DNA of 64,000 bases. Origin: an uncultured Lachnospiraceae bacterium (GTDB lineage: Bacteria; Bacillota; Clostridia; Lachnospirales; Lachnospiraceae). The notes under the pieces are model-generated. The model saw nothing but the letters and a program-made list of their open reading frames with translations. It had not been told where the DNA came from and searched no databases. Where the stretch lies: positions 17,079-81,078 of the forward strand of contig CAJTMW010000007.1 in the NCBI GenBank assembly GCA_910577275.1, read 5' to 3'. The position numbers were made by a program, and so were the translations under genes. Positions 42,852-51,400 of this stretch are shown here, piece after piece (position 1 is the first letter of the stretch; every line of letters starts with the position of its first letter).

Positions 42852-44198
42852 TTATAAATCCTTATCATCCATATTGAGGAATTCAAATTCGAATTCATCG
42901 TCGTCTATCAGGAAATTCTGAGGCTTTCTGGAGGCCTGCTTTCTTGCCGGCTGCGCGTCCTCCGCCGCATAAAGCTCCCTTTCTCCTTTCGCTCTGGAAC
43001 GGGCCTGCCTGTCCCCGGATTTTGCCGTGCGCTCCTGCGGCTCCGAAGAGGTTCTCCTTCTCCTTACGGGAGCCTCCTCCTGTCCTTCGTCTTCCTCCTG
43101 GGTTTTTCTTCTCCGTTTCCTGACGGGAACTTCTTCCTCTTCCTCCTCGTCCGCTTCTTCCTCTTCCGTTTCCTCCTCCTCGTCCTCCTCATACTCGTAA
43201 TCGTAGGAGAGGGAACGCACCTTGAAGATGAGAACCGTAACGGCTATAAAAAGCAGCACAATAACCACGGCAAGGACAATAATAATAATCTTGCTGTTGT
43301 CCACCTGCTTCTGAAGCTTCTGGTTGTTTTCGTTTGCAACGCCTACCGCCGATAAAAGCTCGTTTAGCTTCTGTCTGTTTCCTTCGACATTGTTGTAAAG
43401 ATAATACTCGTACTCTCCGGTATCGTTCTGGGCATAAACCACCTCGTAGTCGTTGTGCTCAGGTTCAGGAGCCGGTTCCGGCTCCCCGGTCTCTCCCCCG
43501 GGATTTTCTCCGCCTTCTCCCTCCGGCGCTTCGCCCTCAGGGTTCTCGCCGCCTTCTCCTTCGCCCTCGGGAGGCGTCTCGCCGCCTTCAGCCGAACCTG
43601 CCGCACCCACTTCCACCAAATCCGAGCGCACATAACCCTCTACGGTCTTTCCGTTATAGTTGCAGGTAATCTGATACCACTTCTTCCCCGCGTTATCATT
43701 TGCCTCTCCAATCAATGTGATTCCGGTACCGTTCGGCAGAGAGCCTACTGCGCTATGCTGGGTGGACGCGCCGGAACGCACTCTCACGTTCTTTTCTGAT
43801 TTAATCACCGCCTGGGTCTCCCCGATTGCGGTGGGCACCGTTTCCGCCGGACTGCCGGAGGAGGATGAACCGGAAGACGCCGGCGCGCTCTCGCTCACCT
43901 TAATGGTCTCGTTTGTCTGCACCAAATCGCTTCTGATATAACCGTGGCCGCCGCCGGATATGGGAACCTGATACCATATCGTCCCCGAAGCATCCTTAAC
44001 CGCCCCCTGGATATCGATTGTCTTGCCCTGAGTGGTGCCGGCAACAACCTCGCTGTCCGAGCTTGCCTGAGCGCGTATGTTTGCGGTCTTTGCAACCACT
44101 TTTCCCTCCGCCGCAAAGCCGGTAATTGCCGTCATGAAAAATACCGCGCAAAACAGTAAAAGACCAGCCAGGCGCCTTGTCACATTTAACCTTTTCAT
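42852..44198 (-). CDS. SH3-domain membrane protein with highly charged cytoplasmic tail
   Basis: A 448-residue protein. A signal peptide or anchor (about 7-28) is followed by two bacterial SH3 domains (about 35-95 and 130-195), a repetitive Gly/Glu/Pro linker (PEGEGEGGENPEGEAPEGEG type), a short helical part and a transmembrane helix (KIIIIVLAVVIVLLFIAVTVL, about 300-325). The C-terminal ~120 residues alternate acidic runs and Arg/Lys-rich clusters and end in an acidic stretch. The outside part likely senses or binds wall peptide. Start at 44198 is chosen for its position just after the upstream gene and for the signal peptide. Confidence 0.8.
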   Translation of the reverse strand: MKRLNVTRRLAGLLLFCAVFFMTAITGFAAEGKVVAKTANIRAQASSDSEVVAGTTQGKTIDIQGAVKDASGTIWYQVPISGGGHGYIRSDLVQTNETIKVSESAPASSGSSSSGSPAETVPTAIGETQAVIKSEKNVRVRSGASTQHSAVGSLPNGTGITLIGEANDNAGKKWYQITCNYNGKTVEGYVRSDLVEVGAAGSAEGGETPPEGEGEGGENPEGEAPEGEGGENPGGETGEPEPAPEPEHNDYEVVYAQNDTGEYEYYLYNNVEGNRQKLNELLSAVGVANENNQKLQKQVDNSKIIIIVLAVVIVLLFIAVTVLIFKVRSLSYDYEYEEDEEEETEEEEADEEEEEEVPVRKRRRKTQEEDEGQEEAPVRRRRTSSEPQERTAKSGDRQARSRAKGERELYAAEDAQPARKQASRKPQNFLIDDDEFEFEFLNMDDKDL

Positions 44199-44211
44199 TT
44201 CTATTATTCCC

Positions 44212-44682
44212 TCATCTTTCCCGTGTATAACGTTTACTTCCATCATCTCCTGTACGTTCTTTTCCATAACCGGCCATGGCCATGTTTCTCTGCCTTTCAT
44301 TTCTGGCCTCCGCCTCCACGTTCTTATGGAAAGCCTCCTCGCATTTCGGACAAAAATGCCCGCTCTTGATTGCGATTCCGCACATTTCACATTTCAGGAA
44401 TCCTCCTCTGTTTTCGATTACCTCGAAACGGTTTTCCTTCACCATCTGCCGAATGGACTTGCGCGAAACGCCTGTTTCCATCGATATATCGGAAACATTG
44501 GCCCCCTTATGCTTTTCCAGATAACCTCTGACCTTACCGTAATCATCGTACTCAGACTCGCCGCATTCCTCGCAGCGGAATTCCCCAAGTCCCTTATAAA
44601 CCAGCACGCCCCCGCATTTTTCGCAAATAACGGGTCTTTGCTGGTCTTCTGACAACTGCAGCATTCTCATCCTTTCAGCCAT
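44212..44682 (-). CDS. Zinc-ribbon / helix-turn-helix protein (YvyF-like)
   Basis: A 156-residue protein with four Cys pairs: CEKCGG and CEECG in the N-terminal zinc ribbon, CEMCG and CPKC in the C-terminal one. A short helix-turn-helix-like stretch between them reads NVSDISMETGVSRKSIRQMVKENR. It resembles the small flagellar-operon protein YvyF/TIGR03826 and MerR-like factors, but no flagellar gene is nearby. A regulatory role is inferred. It lies between purD and the SH3 protein gene, close to both. Start uncertain among three near ATGs. Confidence 0.65.
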   Translation of the reverse strand: MAERMRMLQLSEDQQRPVICEKCGGVLVYKGLGEFRCEECGESEYDDYGKVRGYLEKHKGANVSDISMETGVSRKSIRQMVKENRFEVIENRGGFLKCEMCGIAIKSGHFCPKCEEAFHKNVEAEARNERQRNMAMAGYGKERTGDDGSKRYTRER

Positions 44683-44702
44683 ATTTTTTCTTCATCCCCT
44701 CT

Positions 44703-45974
44703 CTATGCCTCGTCAATCGCTTTTCCGATGTCATGACGCATATATTTATTATCAAAGGACACCCATTCGGCAGCCGCATAGGCGTTTGCCCTGGCTTCCT
44801 TCAAATCCTTTCCCTTGGCCGTGATTCCAAGCACTCTGCCTCCGTTTGTGACAATGCCCTGTTCTGTCTCCTTCGTCCCGGCATGGAAGCAGAAATAAGA
44901 ATCCTGCCCTTCAAACTTCTCAAGTCCCTTTATCACAAGACCCTTCTCATATTTTACCGGATATCCCTTTGAGGCCAGCACCACGCAAACCGCCGCGTTA
45001 TCCTCGAACTGAAGGTCAATCTCGTTAAGACGCCCGTCAATACAGGCTTCCATCACCTCAATGATATCGTTCTTCATCCGGGGCAATACCACCTGCGCCT
45101 CCGGGTCTCCGAATCTTGCATTATATTCAAGCACCCGGGGGCCCTTTTCCGTCAGCATCAGCCCGAAAAAGATAATCCCCTTAAACTCTCTGCCCTCCGC
45201 CGCCATGGCGTCAACGGTTGACTGGTAAATATATTTCTTACAGAAATCATCCACTTCCTCCGTATAGAAAGGACTGGGTGAAAAGGTTCCCATACCGCCG
45301 GTATTAAGGCCCGTATCGCCGTCCCCCGCCCTCTTGTGGTCCTGAGCGGAAGTCATGGTTTTGATAGTTTTACCATCCACAAAGGAAAGTACCGACACCT
45401 CCCGTCCTGTGAGAAATTCTTCTATTACAAGGCGGTTGCCGGCGCTGCCGAACTGATGCTCCAGCATAATCGACCGCACCCCTTCTCTGGCCTCCTCCAG
45501 ATTCTGACAGATAAGCACGCCCTTTCCCAGCGCAAGGCCGTCCGCCTTAAGCACAATGGGAAAATCCGCCCCCTCCAGATATGTAAGCGCCTCGTCCGCC
45601 GAGTCAAAGGTTTCGTAGCCTGCCGTGGGAATCTTGTACTTCTTCATCAAATCCTTGGAAAACGCCTTGCTTCCCTCGAGAATCGCCGCATTTTTCCTGG
45701 GCCCGAAAGCGCGCAGCCCCTCCTTTTCCAGCTCGTCTACAAGACCGCCCACTAAAGGGTCGTCCATTCCCACAATGGTTAAATCAATTTCCTTTTCCTT
45801 TGCAAATGCCGTAATTTTTTCAAATTCCATTGCGCCGATGGGAACGCATTCCGCAATCATGCCGATGCCCGCATTGCCCGGAGCGCAGTATATTTTATCT
45901 ACTGCAGGGCTCTTTGCCACGCTCATGGCAATTGCATGTTCTCTGCCGCCGCTGCCTACAATCAATACCTTCAT
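44703..45974 (-). CDS. purD: Phosphoribosylamine-glycine ligase
   Basis: GAR synthetase, second step of purine synthesis (423 residues). The N-terminus MKVLIVGSGGREHAIAMSVAKS and the ATP-grasp domain with LALGKGVLICQNLEEA and TGGMGTFSPSPFYT are typical. Magnesium-binding EYNARFGDPEAQVVLPR is near 285. Last purine gene of the purE-purM-purN-purD run, 54 bases after purN. Confidence 0.97.
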   Translation of the reverse strand: MKVLIVGSGGREHAIAMSVAKSPAVDKIYCAPGNAGIGMIAECVPIGAMEFEKITAFAKEKEIDLTIVGMDDPLVGGLVDELEKEGLRAFGPRKNAAILEGSKAFSKDLMKKYKIPTAGYETFDSADEALTYLEGADFPIVLKADGLALGKGVLICQNLEEAREGVRSIMLEHQFGSAGNRLVIEEFLTGREVSVLSFVDGKTIKTMTSAQDHKRAGDGDTGLNTGGMGTFSPSPFYTEEVDDFCKKYIYQSTVDAMAAEGREFKGIIFFGLMLTEKGPRVLEYNARFGDPEAQVVLPRMKNDIIEVMEACIDGRLNEIDLQFEDNAAVCVVLASKGYPVKYEKGLVIKGLEKFEGQDSYFCFHAGTKETEQGIVTNGGRVLGITAKGKDLKEARANAYAAAEWVSFDNKYMRHDIGKAIDEA

Positions 45975-46028
45975 GCTGTTTTCTCCCCCTTTATTTTTTA
46001 TGATAAGCTTTGCCGCTGGCCGGTTTTG

Positions 46029-46658
46029 TTATTTGCAGGTTCTGCCATTGTCAGGCTTTTCCCCGGCAAACTCTGCCATGGCAATTTCATCTATCGCTTT
46101 GGGCAGTATCACCCATTCCGCCTGTTCCATCACTCTGCGCTGAAGAAGCTCCGGCGTGTCGCCGTCAAGGACCTCCACCGCCTTCTGGGAAATAATCTTT
46201 CCCGTATCCGTCCCCGCATCCACAAAATGCACCGTAGCGCCGGTTATTTTCACCCCTCTTGCAAGAACCGCCTCATGAACCTTCAAGCCGTAAAAACCTG
46301 TCCCGCAGAAAGAAGGAATCAGGGAAGGATGAATATTGATAATTCTGTTCTGATAAATTTCGGTCATCTTTTCCGGCAGAATCACAAGGAAGCCGGCGAG
46401 TACTATTAAATCAGGATTTAATTCTTTGAGTTTTTCCAGGAAAGCCTGATTAAAATCCTCCCTGCTTTCAAAGCTTTTGGGAGAAATACAAAATGCCGGA
46501 ATCCCCTCGTTTTCCGCTCTTTTTAAGGCATATGCTCCCGCATTATTGCTTATAACGCCCGTTATTTTTGTATTTCTTATCACTCCCGTTTTGATGCCGT
46601 CGATGATTGCCTGGAGATTGGTTCCTCCGCCTGAAACACAGACTACAATGTTCAGCAT
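46029..46658 (-). CDS. purN: Phosphoribosylglycinamide formyltransferase
   Basis: Transfers the formyl group of 10-formyl-THF to GAR (209 residues). The opening VVCVSGGGTNLQAIIDGI, the catalytic Asn-His-Asp set in INIHPSLIPSFCG and VHFVDAGTDTGKII is intact. Its start overlaps the purM stop by seven bases. Confidence 0.96.
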   Translation of the reverse strand: MLNIVVCVSGGGTNLQAIIDGIKTGVIRNTKITGVISNNAGAYALKRAENEGIPAFCISPKSFESREDFNQAFLEKLKELNPDLIVLAGFLVILPEKMTEIYQNRIINIHPSLIPSFCGTGFYGLKVHEAVLARGVKITGATVHFVDAGTDTGKIISQKAVEVLDGDTPELLQRRVMEQAEWVILPKAIDEIAMAEFAGEKPDNGRTCK

Positions 46659-47677
46659 ATTGTCACTCCCTTTTCACCGGCCTTTAGGTCGCCCACCACA
46701 TAGGCCTTCTGCCCGGCAGCCGATACGGCAGCCAATGTCTTATCCGCATCCGCTGGCGCAACCGCCAGAACCATTCCAAGCCCCATATTGTAGGTATTAT
46801 ACATCATCTTCTCCTCCAACTGCCCCTTCTGCGCAAGCAGCTTAAAGATGGGCGGCAGAGGATAGCTGTCCTTTTCCACAACGGCATGAATATTCTCCGG
46901 GAGCATTCTGGGTATATTCTCGTAGAAGCCGCCGCCCGTGATATGGCTGCAGCCTTTAATGACAACGCCCGCCTCCTGAATGCTCTTTAACGCCTTTACA
47001 TAGATAATAGTAGGCGTAAGCAGCGCCTCCCCCAGGGTACTTTCCAGCTCGTCGTAATAGGTATCAAGACTTTCCCTTGTCATATCGAATACTTTTCTTA
47101 TCAGTGAAAAACCGTTGCTGTGAACGCCGGAGGATGCAATCCCTATAAGAACGTCTCCCGGCTTAATTGCCGCTCCGGTAATCAGGTTTTTCTCGTCCAC
47201 CACGCCTACTGCAAAACCGGCCAGGTCATATTCCTCCTCCGGCATAAGCCCCGGGTGCTCCGCCGTCTCGCCGCCGATTAGTGCGGCGCCTGCCTGCTTA
47301 CATCCCTCCGCCACTCCTTTTACGATTGCGGCGATTTTTTCGGGATAATTTTTGCCGCATGCTATGTAATCCAGGAAAAACAGCGGTTCCCCGCCCGCGC
47401 ATGCAATGTCGTTCACACACATGGCGACACAGTCGATTCCCACCGTGTCGTGCTTATCCATAAGAAACGCCAGCTTTAATTTGGTTCCCACTCCGTCGGT
47501 TCCCGAAACCAGCGCGGGTTTTTCCATGTTTTTAATAGAAGAAAGGGAAAAAGCCCCCGAAAATCCCCCAAGGCCCCCTAACACCTCCGGCCTTAAGGTT
47601 TCCTTTACATATTCTTTCATCAGCTCCACGCTGCGGTAACCTGCTTCAATATCCACTCCTGATTTTTTGTAATCCAT
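46652..47677 (-). CDS. purM: Phosphoribosylformylglycinamidine cyclo-ligase
   Basis: AIR synthetase, fifth step of purine synthesis (341 residues). Recognised from MDYKKSGVDIEAGYRSVELMK, the metal- and ATP-binding GTDGVGTKLKLA and GIDCVAMCVNDIACAGGEPLFF, and GGETAEHPG. The ATG at 47677 is preferred to the one 17 codons upstream, because GGGAGAAAAC lies just before it and the family starts here. Between purE and purN. Confidence 0.96.
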   Translation of the reverse strand: MDYKKSGVDIEAGYRSVELMKEYVKETLRPEVLGGLGGFSGAFSLSSIKNMEKPALVSGTDGVGTKLKLAFLMDKHDTVGIDCVAMCVNDIACAGGEPLFFLDYIACGKNYPEKIAAIVKGVAEGCKQAGAALIGGETAEHPGLMPEEEYDLAGFAVGVVDEKNLITGAAIKPGDVLIGIASSGVHSNGFSLIRKVFDMTRESLDTYYDELESTLGEALLTPTIIYVKALKSIQEAGVVIKGCSHITGGGFYENIPRMLPENIHAVVEKDSYPLPPIFKLLAQKGQLEEKMMYNTYNMGLGMVLAVAPADADKTLAAVSAAGQKAYVVGDLKAGEKGVTIC

Positions 47678-47778
47678 GTTTTCTCCCATCTGCGCGCCCT
47701 GCACGCGTACAAATCGGGGAGAGCGCAAGCCTTCGCCTTCACTTTCCCTCCTGCTTTTCTCCTTATGTCCTCACACTT

Positions 47779-48279
47779 TCAATAATTCTTATACCCTTCG
47801 CTTTGCAGTCTGTCATCCTTTTTCTGGACGCTTTCTTTCATCTTCCGGCTGTAATCCTTCAGTCTTTTAAGAAGCTCCCCGTCGGAGGTTGCAAGTATCT
47901 TTGCCGCCAAAATCCCCGCATTGGCTCCCCCGTTTATGGCCACGGTTGCCACCGGTATCCCCTGAGGCATCTGCACGATGGAATACAGAGAATCCCTTCC
48001 GCCTAAGGATGTAGTATGCATGGGAATGCCAATCACCGGCATGGGAAAAATGGCCGCGCACATACCCGGCAGATGAGCCGCCATACCCGCCCCGGCAATA
48101 ATCACCTTAAAGCCCTTTTCTTCGGCAGTTTTTGCATATTCGAAAAACACATCCGGCTCCCTGTGCGCTGAAATGATTCTCATCTCAAAGGAAATCCCAA
48201 GCTCGTTAAGGACATCGGCCGCCTTCGCCATCACCGGCATATCCGAGTCGCTGCCCATTACAATTCCTACCTGTGCCAT
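47779..48279 (-). CDS. purE: N5-carboxyaminoimidazole ribonucleotide mutase
   Basis: Class I PurE (166 residues), the sixth step of purine synthesis. The signature VGIVMGSDSDMPVMAKAADVL, AHREPDVFFEYAK and AGAGMAAHLPGMCAA is complete. AGGAGGATTATTT precedes the ATG. First gene of the pur run, behind a plausible promoter. No guanine-type riboswitch or PurR-like box was seen in the leader. No purK gene neighbours it. Confidence 0.96.
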   Translation of the reverse strand: MAQVGIVMGSDSDMPVMAKAADVLNELGISFEMRIISAHREPDVFFEYAKTAEEKGFKVIIAGAGMAAHLPGMCAAIFPMPVIGIPMHTTSLGGRDSLYSIVQMPQGIPVATVAINGGANAGILAAKILATSDGELLKRLKDYSRKMKESVQKKDDRLQSEGYKNY

Positions 48280-48328
48280 AAATAATCCTCCTGCAAATTT
48301 CTGTTTACTGTGCCTTGTATTCTATAAC

Positions 48329-48358
48329 ATCATACTATAAAAGGTGGGGGGACTGCAA
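48329..48358 (-). promoter_or_regulatory. Promoter of the pur operon
   Basis: Minus strand TTGCAG, 18 bp, TATGAT, about 50 bases before purE. It sits just downstream (in the direction of transcription) of the first palindromic element. Confidence 0.55.
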
Positions 48359-48398
48359 CTATATTTTCTTAAGGATTGATAAATGTGGGGGTGGGGAC

Positions 48399-48544
48399 GC
48401 TCAGAGCCGGGAACAGTCGTTCGTCGCCGCGCTCTCGCTCTATGAAAACGTAGCAGACGCTAAGCTCGCGAGTTGCATGGCAACTCCCTCGCTAAGCGCT
48501 GACGTTTTCATAAGGGCTCCTTCACGCTGTTCCCGGCTCTGAGC
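48399..48544 (+). repeat. Palindromic repeat element, copy 1
   Basis: A 146-bp structured element. Perfect 18-bp outer arms (GCTCAGAGCCGGGAACAG at 48399-48416 and its complement at 48527-48544) enclose a 35-base block at 48422-48456, an apical imperfect hairpin and a 24-base block at 48499-48522. The inner stem TATGAAAACGT/ACGTTTTCATA joins the two blocks. Copy 2 shares 31 of 35 and 22 of 24 bases in these blocks, but has different outer and apical stems. No open frame. See findings. Confidence 0.85.
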
Positions 48545-48570
48545 TGTCTTCCCTCTGCCACTATGTACGT

Positions 48571-48670
48571 GTCTCATTGTTTCTCTTTGCTTCTCTTTGT
48601 TGCTCTTTGGTACGCTTTGTTGCTCTTTGTTGTTTACTCGTATGCTTTGGTGCTCGCTGGCGCACTTTGG
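48571..48670. repeat. Degenerate 10-bp tandem array
   Basis: Ten consecutive 10-base units resembling TGCTCTTTGG (for example TTCTCTTTGC, TTCTCTTTGT, TGCTCTTTGG, TACGCTTTGT, TGCTCTTTGT, TATGCTTTGG). No gene. It lies between the two palindromic elements. The rest of the gap up to the second element (48671-48834) is T-rich, without a gene; it contains one perfect 16-bp palindrome CTTTCAGCGCTGAAAG at 48748-48763. Confidence 0.75.
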
Positions 48671-48834
48671 TGCAATTTTTGCTTTGTTTTTTGCCTGCTG
48701 CCTGATAAAAATATGTTTTGAAGATGGTGTCTGCTCTTATATTTTGCTTTCAGCGCTGAAAGGCGTATGGAACTGCCGCTTTTTGCAGATAACATAAATT
48801 CTGCGACAACAACTTATATTTGTGTGAAAGCCCA

Positions 48835-48967
48835 GCCGGAGCGGGAAATATTCCTTAAGGAGTCCTTATGAAAACGCCAGTACCTGACGAGGTATTTTCG
48901 AGTCTGGTACTGCTGCGTTTTTATAGAGCGGGAGCGCGACGACGAAAGGAATATTTCCCACTCCGGC
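48835..48967 (-). repeat. Palindromic repeat element, copy 2 (inverted)
   Basis: A 133-bp element in opposite orientation to copy 1. Outer arms of 22 bp (48835-48856 and 48946-48967, one mismatch that becomes a G-U pair in minus-strand RNA) begin eight bases after the aminopeptidase stop. The conserved blocks are at 48910-48944 and 48857-48880. The apical stem here is CAGTACC/GGTACTG, unlike copy 1. The outer stem could also act as a 3' end structure for the aminopeptidase mRNA. Confidence 0.85.
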
Positions 48968-48974
48968 GGCCACT

Positions 48975-51029
48975 TCACCCAATAAGCGGCCCATTCAGCT
49001 CCTCGCACCCTGCAAGCGCAAACCTTCCCTCCACAATCACCGGAATCACTTCCTCGTCATGCGTCACCACGCTGACCTCGCCTAATTCGTCATAGGGAAT
49101 GGTGATATCCGTGTGGCAGTTAAAATATGCCGACGCGTCCTTATCCTTTCTCTTTAAAGAACACTCGTTATCCCTTGCGATAATTTCCTTTCCGTCGGGG
49201 TTGCAGACCGCAACATCCTCCGCATGGGAATAGCAGGTGTCCCCCACCGCAAAATGGGGGCCTGTTTTTTCCGCTATTAATATAGGAAGCTTATCTTCTA
49301 TTCCATATTTTCTCGCCATCACATAGGCTGTGGTGTTCGTGCCGATGGCAAACTCTCCAAGAGGCACGCTGTCGTGATGGAACAGTACGTTATCCCTGAT
49401 AAGTTTGCGGTTCTGTTCCCTGTCCTCAAAATTGCCGCAGTCATAGTCTGTCACCATTCCGTCCTCAAAGGTAAGGGAAAGATTCTTAAATTCCAGCTCC
49501 CGCAGATAGACTCTGCTCACATGGAGAATCCCCTCCGTCCCTGCAAGAATCGGGGAAGTAAACACCTCGCCTACAGGAATATTCACATCCGCCACACAGT
49601 TTTCAAAGTTCGTCTGTTTATCAGGATTTTCAAGGGGATGGAGCATCACCTTTAAGTTTGTCCTGTTCCCGTTCATTCCCTTGACAATCACATACTTTCC
49701 CTTATCCAGCGTGTCAATAATTACCTGCTGCATTCTCTGATACAGCGCGTAATCCAGAGTGTTAAGCTTTATGGTTTCATCAAAAATCGCGGAAAAGTCC
49801 TCTCCGATTTCGGGTACGGGAAAGGCGATAATGGTAAAACTCCTCTCCTCGCCTTTAATATACTGATTCACAAGCTCCCCGGACGCCGACATATATTCCA
49901 CCATGAGCTTTTGCTGTTCCCCAGATAAGTGCAGCGCTTCCGGCTTTTCCTCCAGATTTACCGGCTTTTCCCCGAAGATTTCCATTACTGCCGGACCGCC
50001 GAAAACCGCCGCCTCTTTTTTGTATTTCTCATACCCCTCTTTTAAGGCTTCCAGATGTACCTGCATCAGCTTTCTGTCAAACACAAGGGCCTGGTCGTCC
50101 TTATGGTCAAAATCATACTGCTTGTTGGGCACCGCGCCGTAATAGCCCACCCGGCTCATGCCCCTTCCCTGTAAAATACTGGAAGCCGCGCGGTAAATCG
50201 TGGGACGCAGCCCTATTTTCCCGAAATTATCCACCGCCCTTTTTATCACGGGCTCAAAGCCAAGGCAATACCGGATATTCACCGTTTTTTTTCTGGTAAT
50301 GTCCTTATTTCCCACCTCAAAACCAATCCGGTAGCCCTCCGTGTAGGTGTCCGCCATTTTCTGCAGAGTTTCCTCTGAAAGAGTATTCAGATGCTTCCAG
50401 GTCTCTACCTCGTTGTCGGTAACATATTCCCCGAAATAATAAAGATACCGGCAGTCCGTCAAATCCGACTCTATGATACGCAGGGCAAAATCCGACTCCG
50501 GCACAACCATATCCCGTATTTTCTGCTCTGTGGCTTCCCTTGTATAGTCGCTCACATAAAAATAAAGAATATCCCGCAAAGCCTCCCTCTCCGGGAGCTC
50601 TCCGCTTTCCTCCTGCTCACAGACAAAAGAGCCGTAGATTTCCAGAAACAGCTCCATGCGGATAACCATATCCGAAAGCCTTCTCTCAAAAATAAACGGA
50701 ATAAGACTGCGCAGCTCCGCATACAAAAAGCAAAGAAGCTGCCCGTATTCCTTTCCGAAAAGCTCTGCGCAGACGCGCGGGTTCCCATAGCTTTTCCCGT
50801 AATTTTCGGGAAGAATATCCTCATACAGCCTGTAATTTCTCTCTTTCAGCTCCTCCACAGGACTTTTTTCAAGGCCACCGTCCATGATAAAGGCATAATT
50901 CTCCATTATCAGTTCCAGAAAACCCGCTGTCTTCACAAAAAATTCCTGAAATTCCGGCCGCAGACCGGTTTCACCCTTTATCTCCTTAATTCTGTCCTTT
51001 GCAAGTAAAAATCTTTCTTCAATCATCAT
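48975..51029 (-). CDS. M29-type aminopeptidase with long N-terminal extension
   Basis: A 684-residue protein whose C-terminal ~380 residues resemble peptidase family M29 (thermophilic aminopeptidases, AmpS/PepS). Conserved candidates for the two metal sites are Glu in PLGEFAIGTN, Glu and His in IAEKTGPHFAVGD, and His-Thr-Asp in FNCHTDI. The N-terminal ~290 residues are an additional, mostly helical domain (ELFGKEYGQLLCFLYAELRSL) that standard M29 enzymes of about 400 residues lack. Cytoplasmic, no signal peptide. The ATG overlaps the stop of the small membrane protein gene upstream (ATGA). Confidence 0.8.
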   Translation of the reverse strand: MMIEERFLLAKDRIKEIKGETGLRPEFQEFFVKTAGFLELIMENYAFIMDGGLEKSPVEELKERNYRLYEDILPENYGKSYGNPRVCAELFGKEYGQLLCFLYAELRSLIPFIFERRLSDMVIRMELFLEIYGSFVCEQEESGELPEREALRDILYFYVSDYTREATEQKIRDMVVPESDFALRIIESDLTDCRYLYYFGEYVTDNEVETWKHLNTLSEETLQKMADTYTEGYRIGFEVGNKDITRKKTVNIRYCLGFEPVIKRAVDNFGKIGLRPTIYRAASSILQGRGMSRVGYYGAVPNKQYDFDHKDDQALVFDRKLMQVHLEALKEGYEKYKKEAAVFGGPAVMEIFGEKPVNLEEKPEALHLSGEQQKLMVEYMSASGELVNQYIKGEERSFTIIAFPVPEIGEDFSAIFDETIKLNTLDYALYQRMQQVIIDTLDKGKYVIVKGMNGNRTNLKVMLHPLENPDKQTNFENCVADVNIPVGEVFTSPILAGTEGILHVSRVYLRELEFKNLSLTFEDGMVTDYDCGNFEDREQNRKLIRDNVLFHHDSVPLGEFAIGTNTTAYVMARKYGIEDKLPILIAEKTGPHFAVGDTCYSHAEDVAVCNPDGKEIIARDNECSLKRKDKDASAYFNCHTDITIPYDELGEVSVVTHDEEVIPVIVEGRFALAGCEELNGPLIG

Positions 51030-51349
51030 TTCACATACGCTCCCGCAAATAATATCAGACTAAGCATAGCAAATGCCAGGACATTGGCAACAATCCCCAG
51101 CAGCGTAAAAAGCTTGAATTTATCCTTTTCCGAAGTGGACCAGATTCCCAGCACAAGCCCTACGGTCATAAAAACAACCGCCAGAAGCGCAGCTGCAGCG
51201 TCCCTTTTCGTGGCATTGCCCCCTGTGCTGTAGGAAAAATAAACCGCAAGCCCCAGCGTAACGGCTGCCAGCACCCCGAGAATCGTTGACATAATCCCTT
51301 TTTCCGTATGCTTTTTATTGGTAAAAATAAATCCCTTATCTCTCAGCAT
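51026..51349 (-). CDS. Small membrane protein (DUF6142-like)
   Basis: A 107-residue protein with three hydrophobic helices (about 18-40, 50-70, 83-103) and a basic N-terminus (MLRDKGFIFTNKKHTEKG). It resembles the DUF6142 family seen in Lachnospiraceae; function unknown. The start at 51349 follows GAGGTGAGAAGC. It is coupled to the aminopeptidase gene downstream by a four-base overlap, so the two likely work or are made together. Confidence 0.75.
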   Translation of the reverse strand: MLRDKGFIFTNKKHTEKGIMSTILGVLAAVTLGLAVYFSYSTGGNATKRDAAAALLAVVFMTVGLVLGIWSTSEKDKFKLFTLLGIVANVLAFAMLSLILFAGAYVK

Positions 51350-51365
51350 GCTTCTCACCTCTGTC

Positions 51366-51400
51366 AGAAAAAGGCACCCCGCTCAGGGAATGCCCTTTTT
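51366..51400. terminator. Bidirectional-looking terminator after the 50-residue gene
   Basis: Stem GGGCA/TGCC flanked by A-run and T-run on both strands, directly after the stop of the 50-residue gene. It ends the pyrE transcript, so the next two genes need their own promoter or readthrough. Confidence 0.7.

Noticed and set aside
48280..48398. Purine riboswitch before purE
   Set aside because: No guanine-aptamer core (conserved loops and three-way junction) could be found in the leader.
48571..48670. Possible CRISPR array
   Set aside because: Units are 10 bases, adjacent and degenerate, with no spacers and no cas genes nearby.
48597..48797. A 66-codon plus-strand open frame in the purE-aminopeptidase gap
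   Set aside because: Most of it reads through the 10-bp tandem array, giving a Cys/Leu/Phe-rich product without a ribosome binding site. The non-coding repeat explanation is better.
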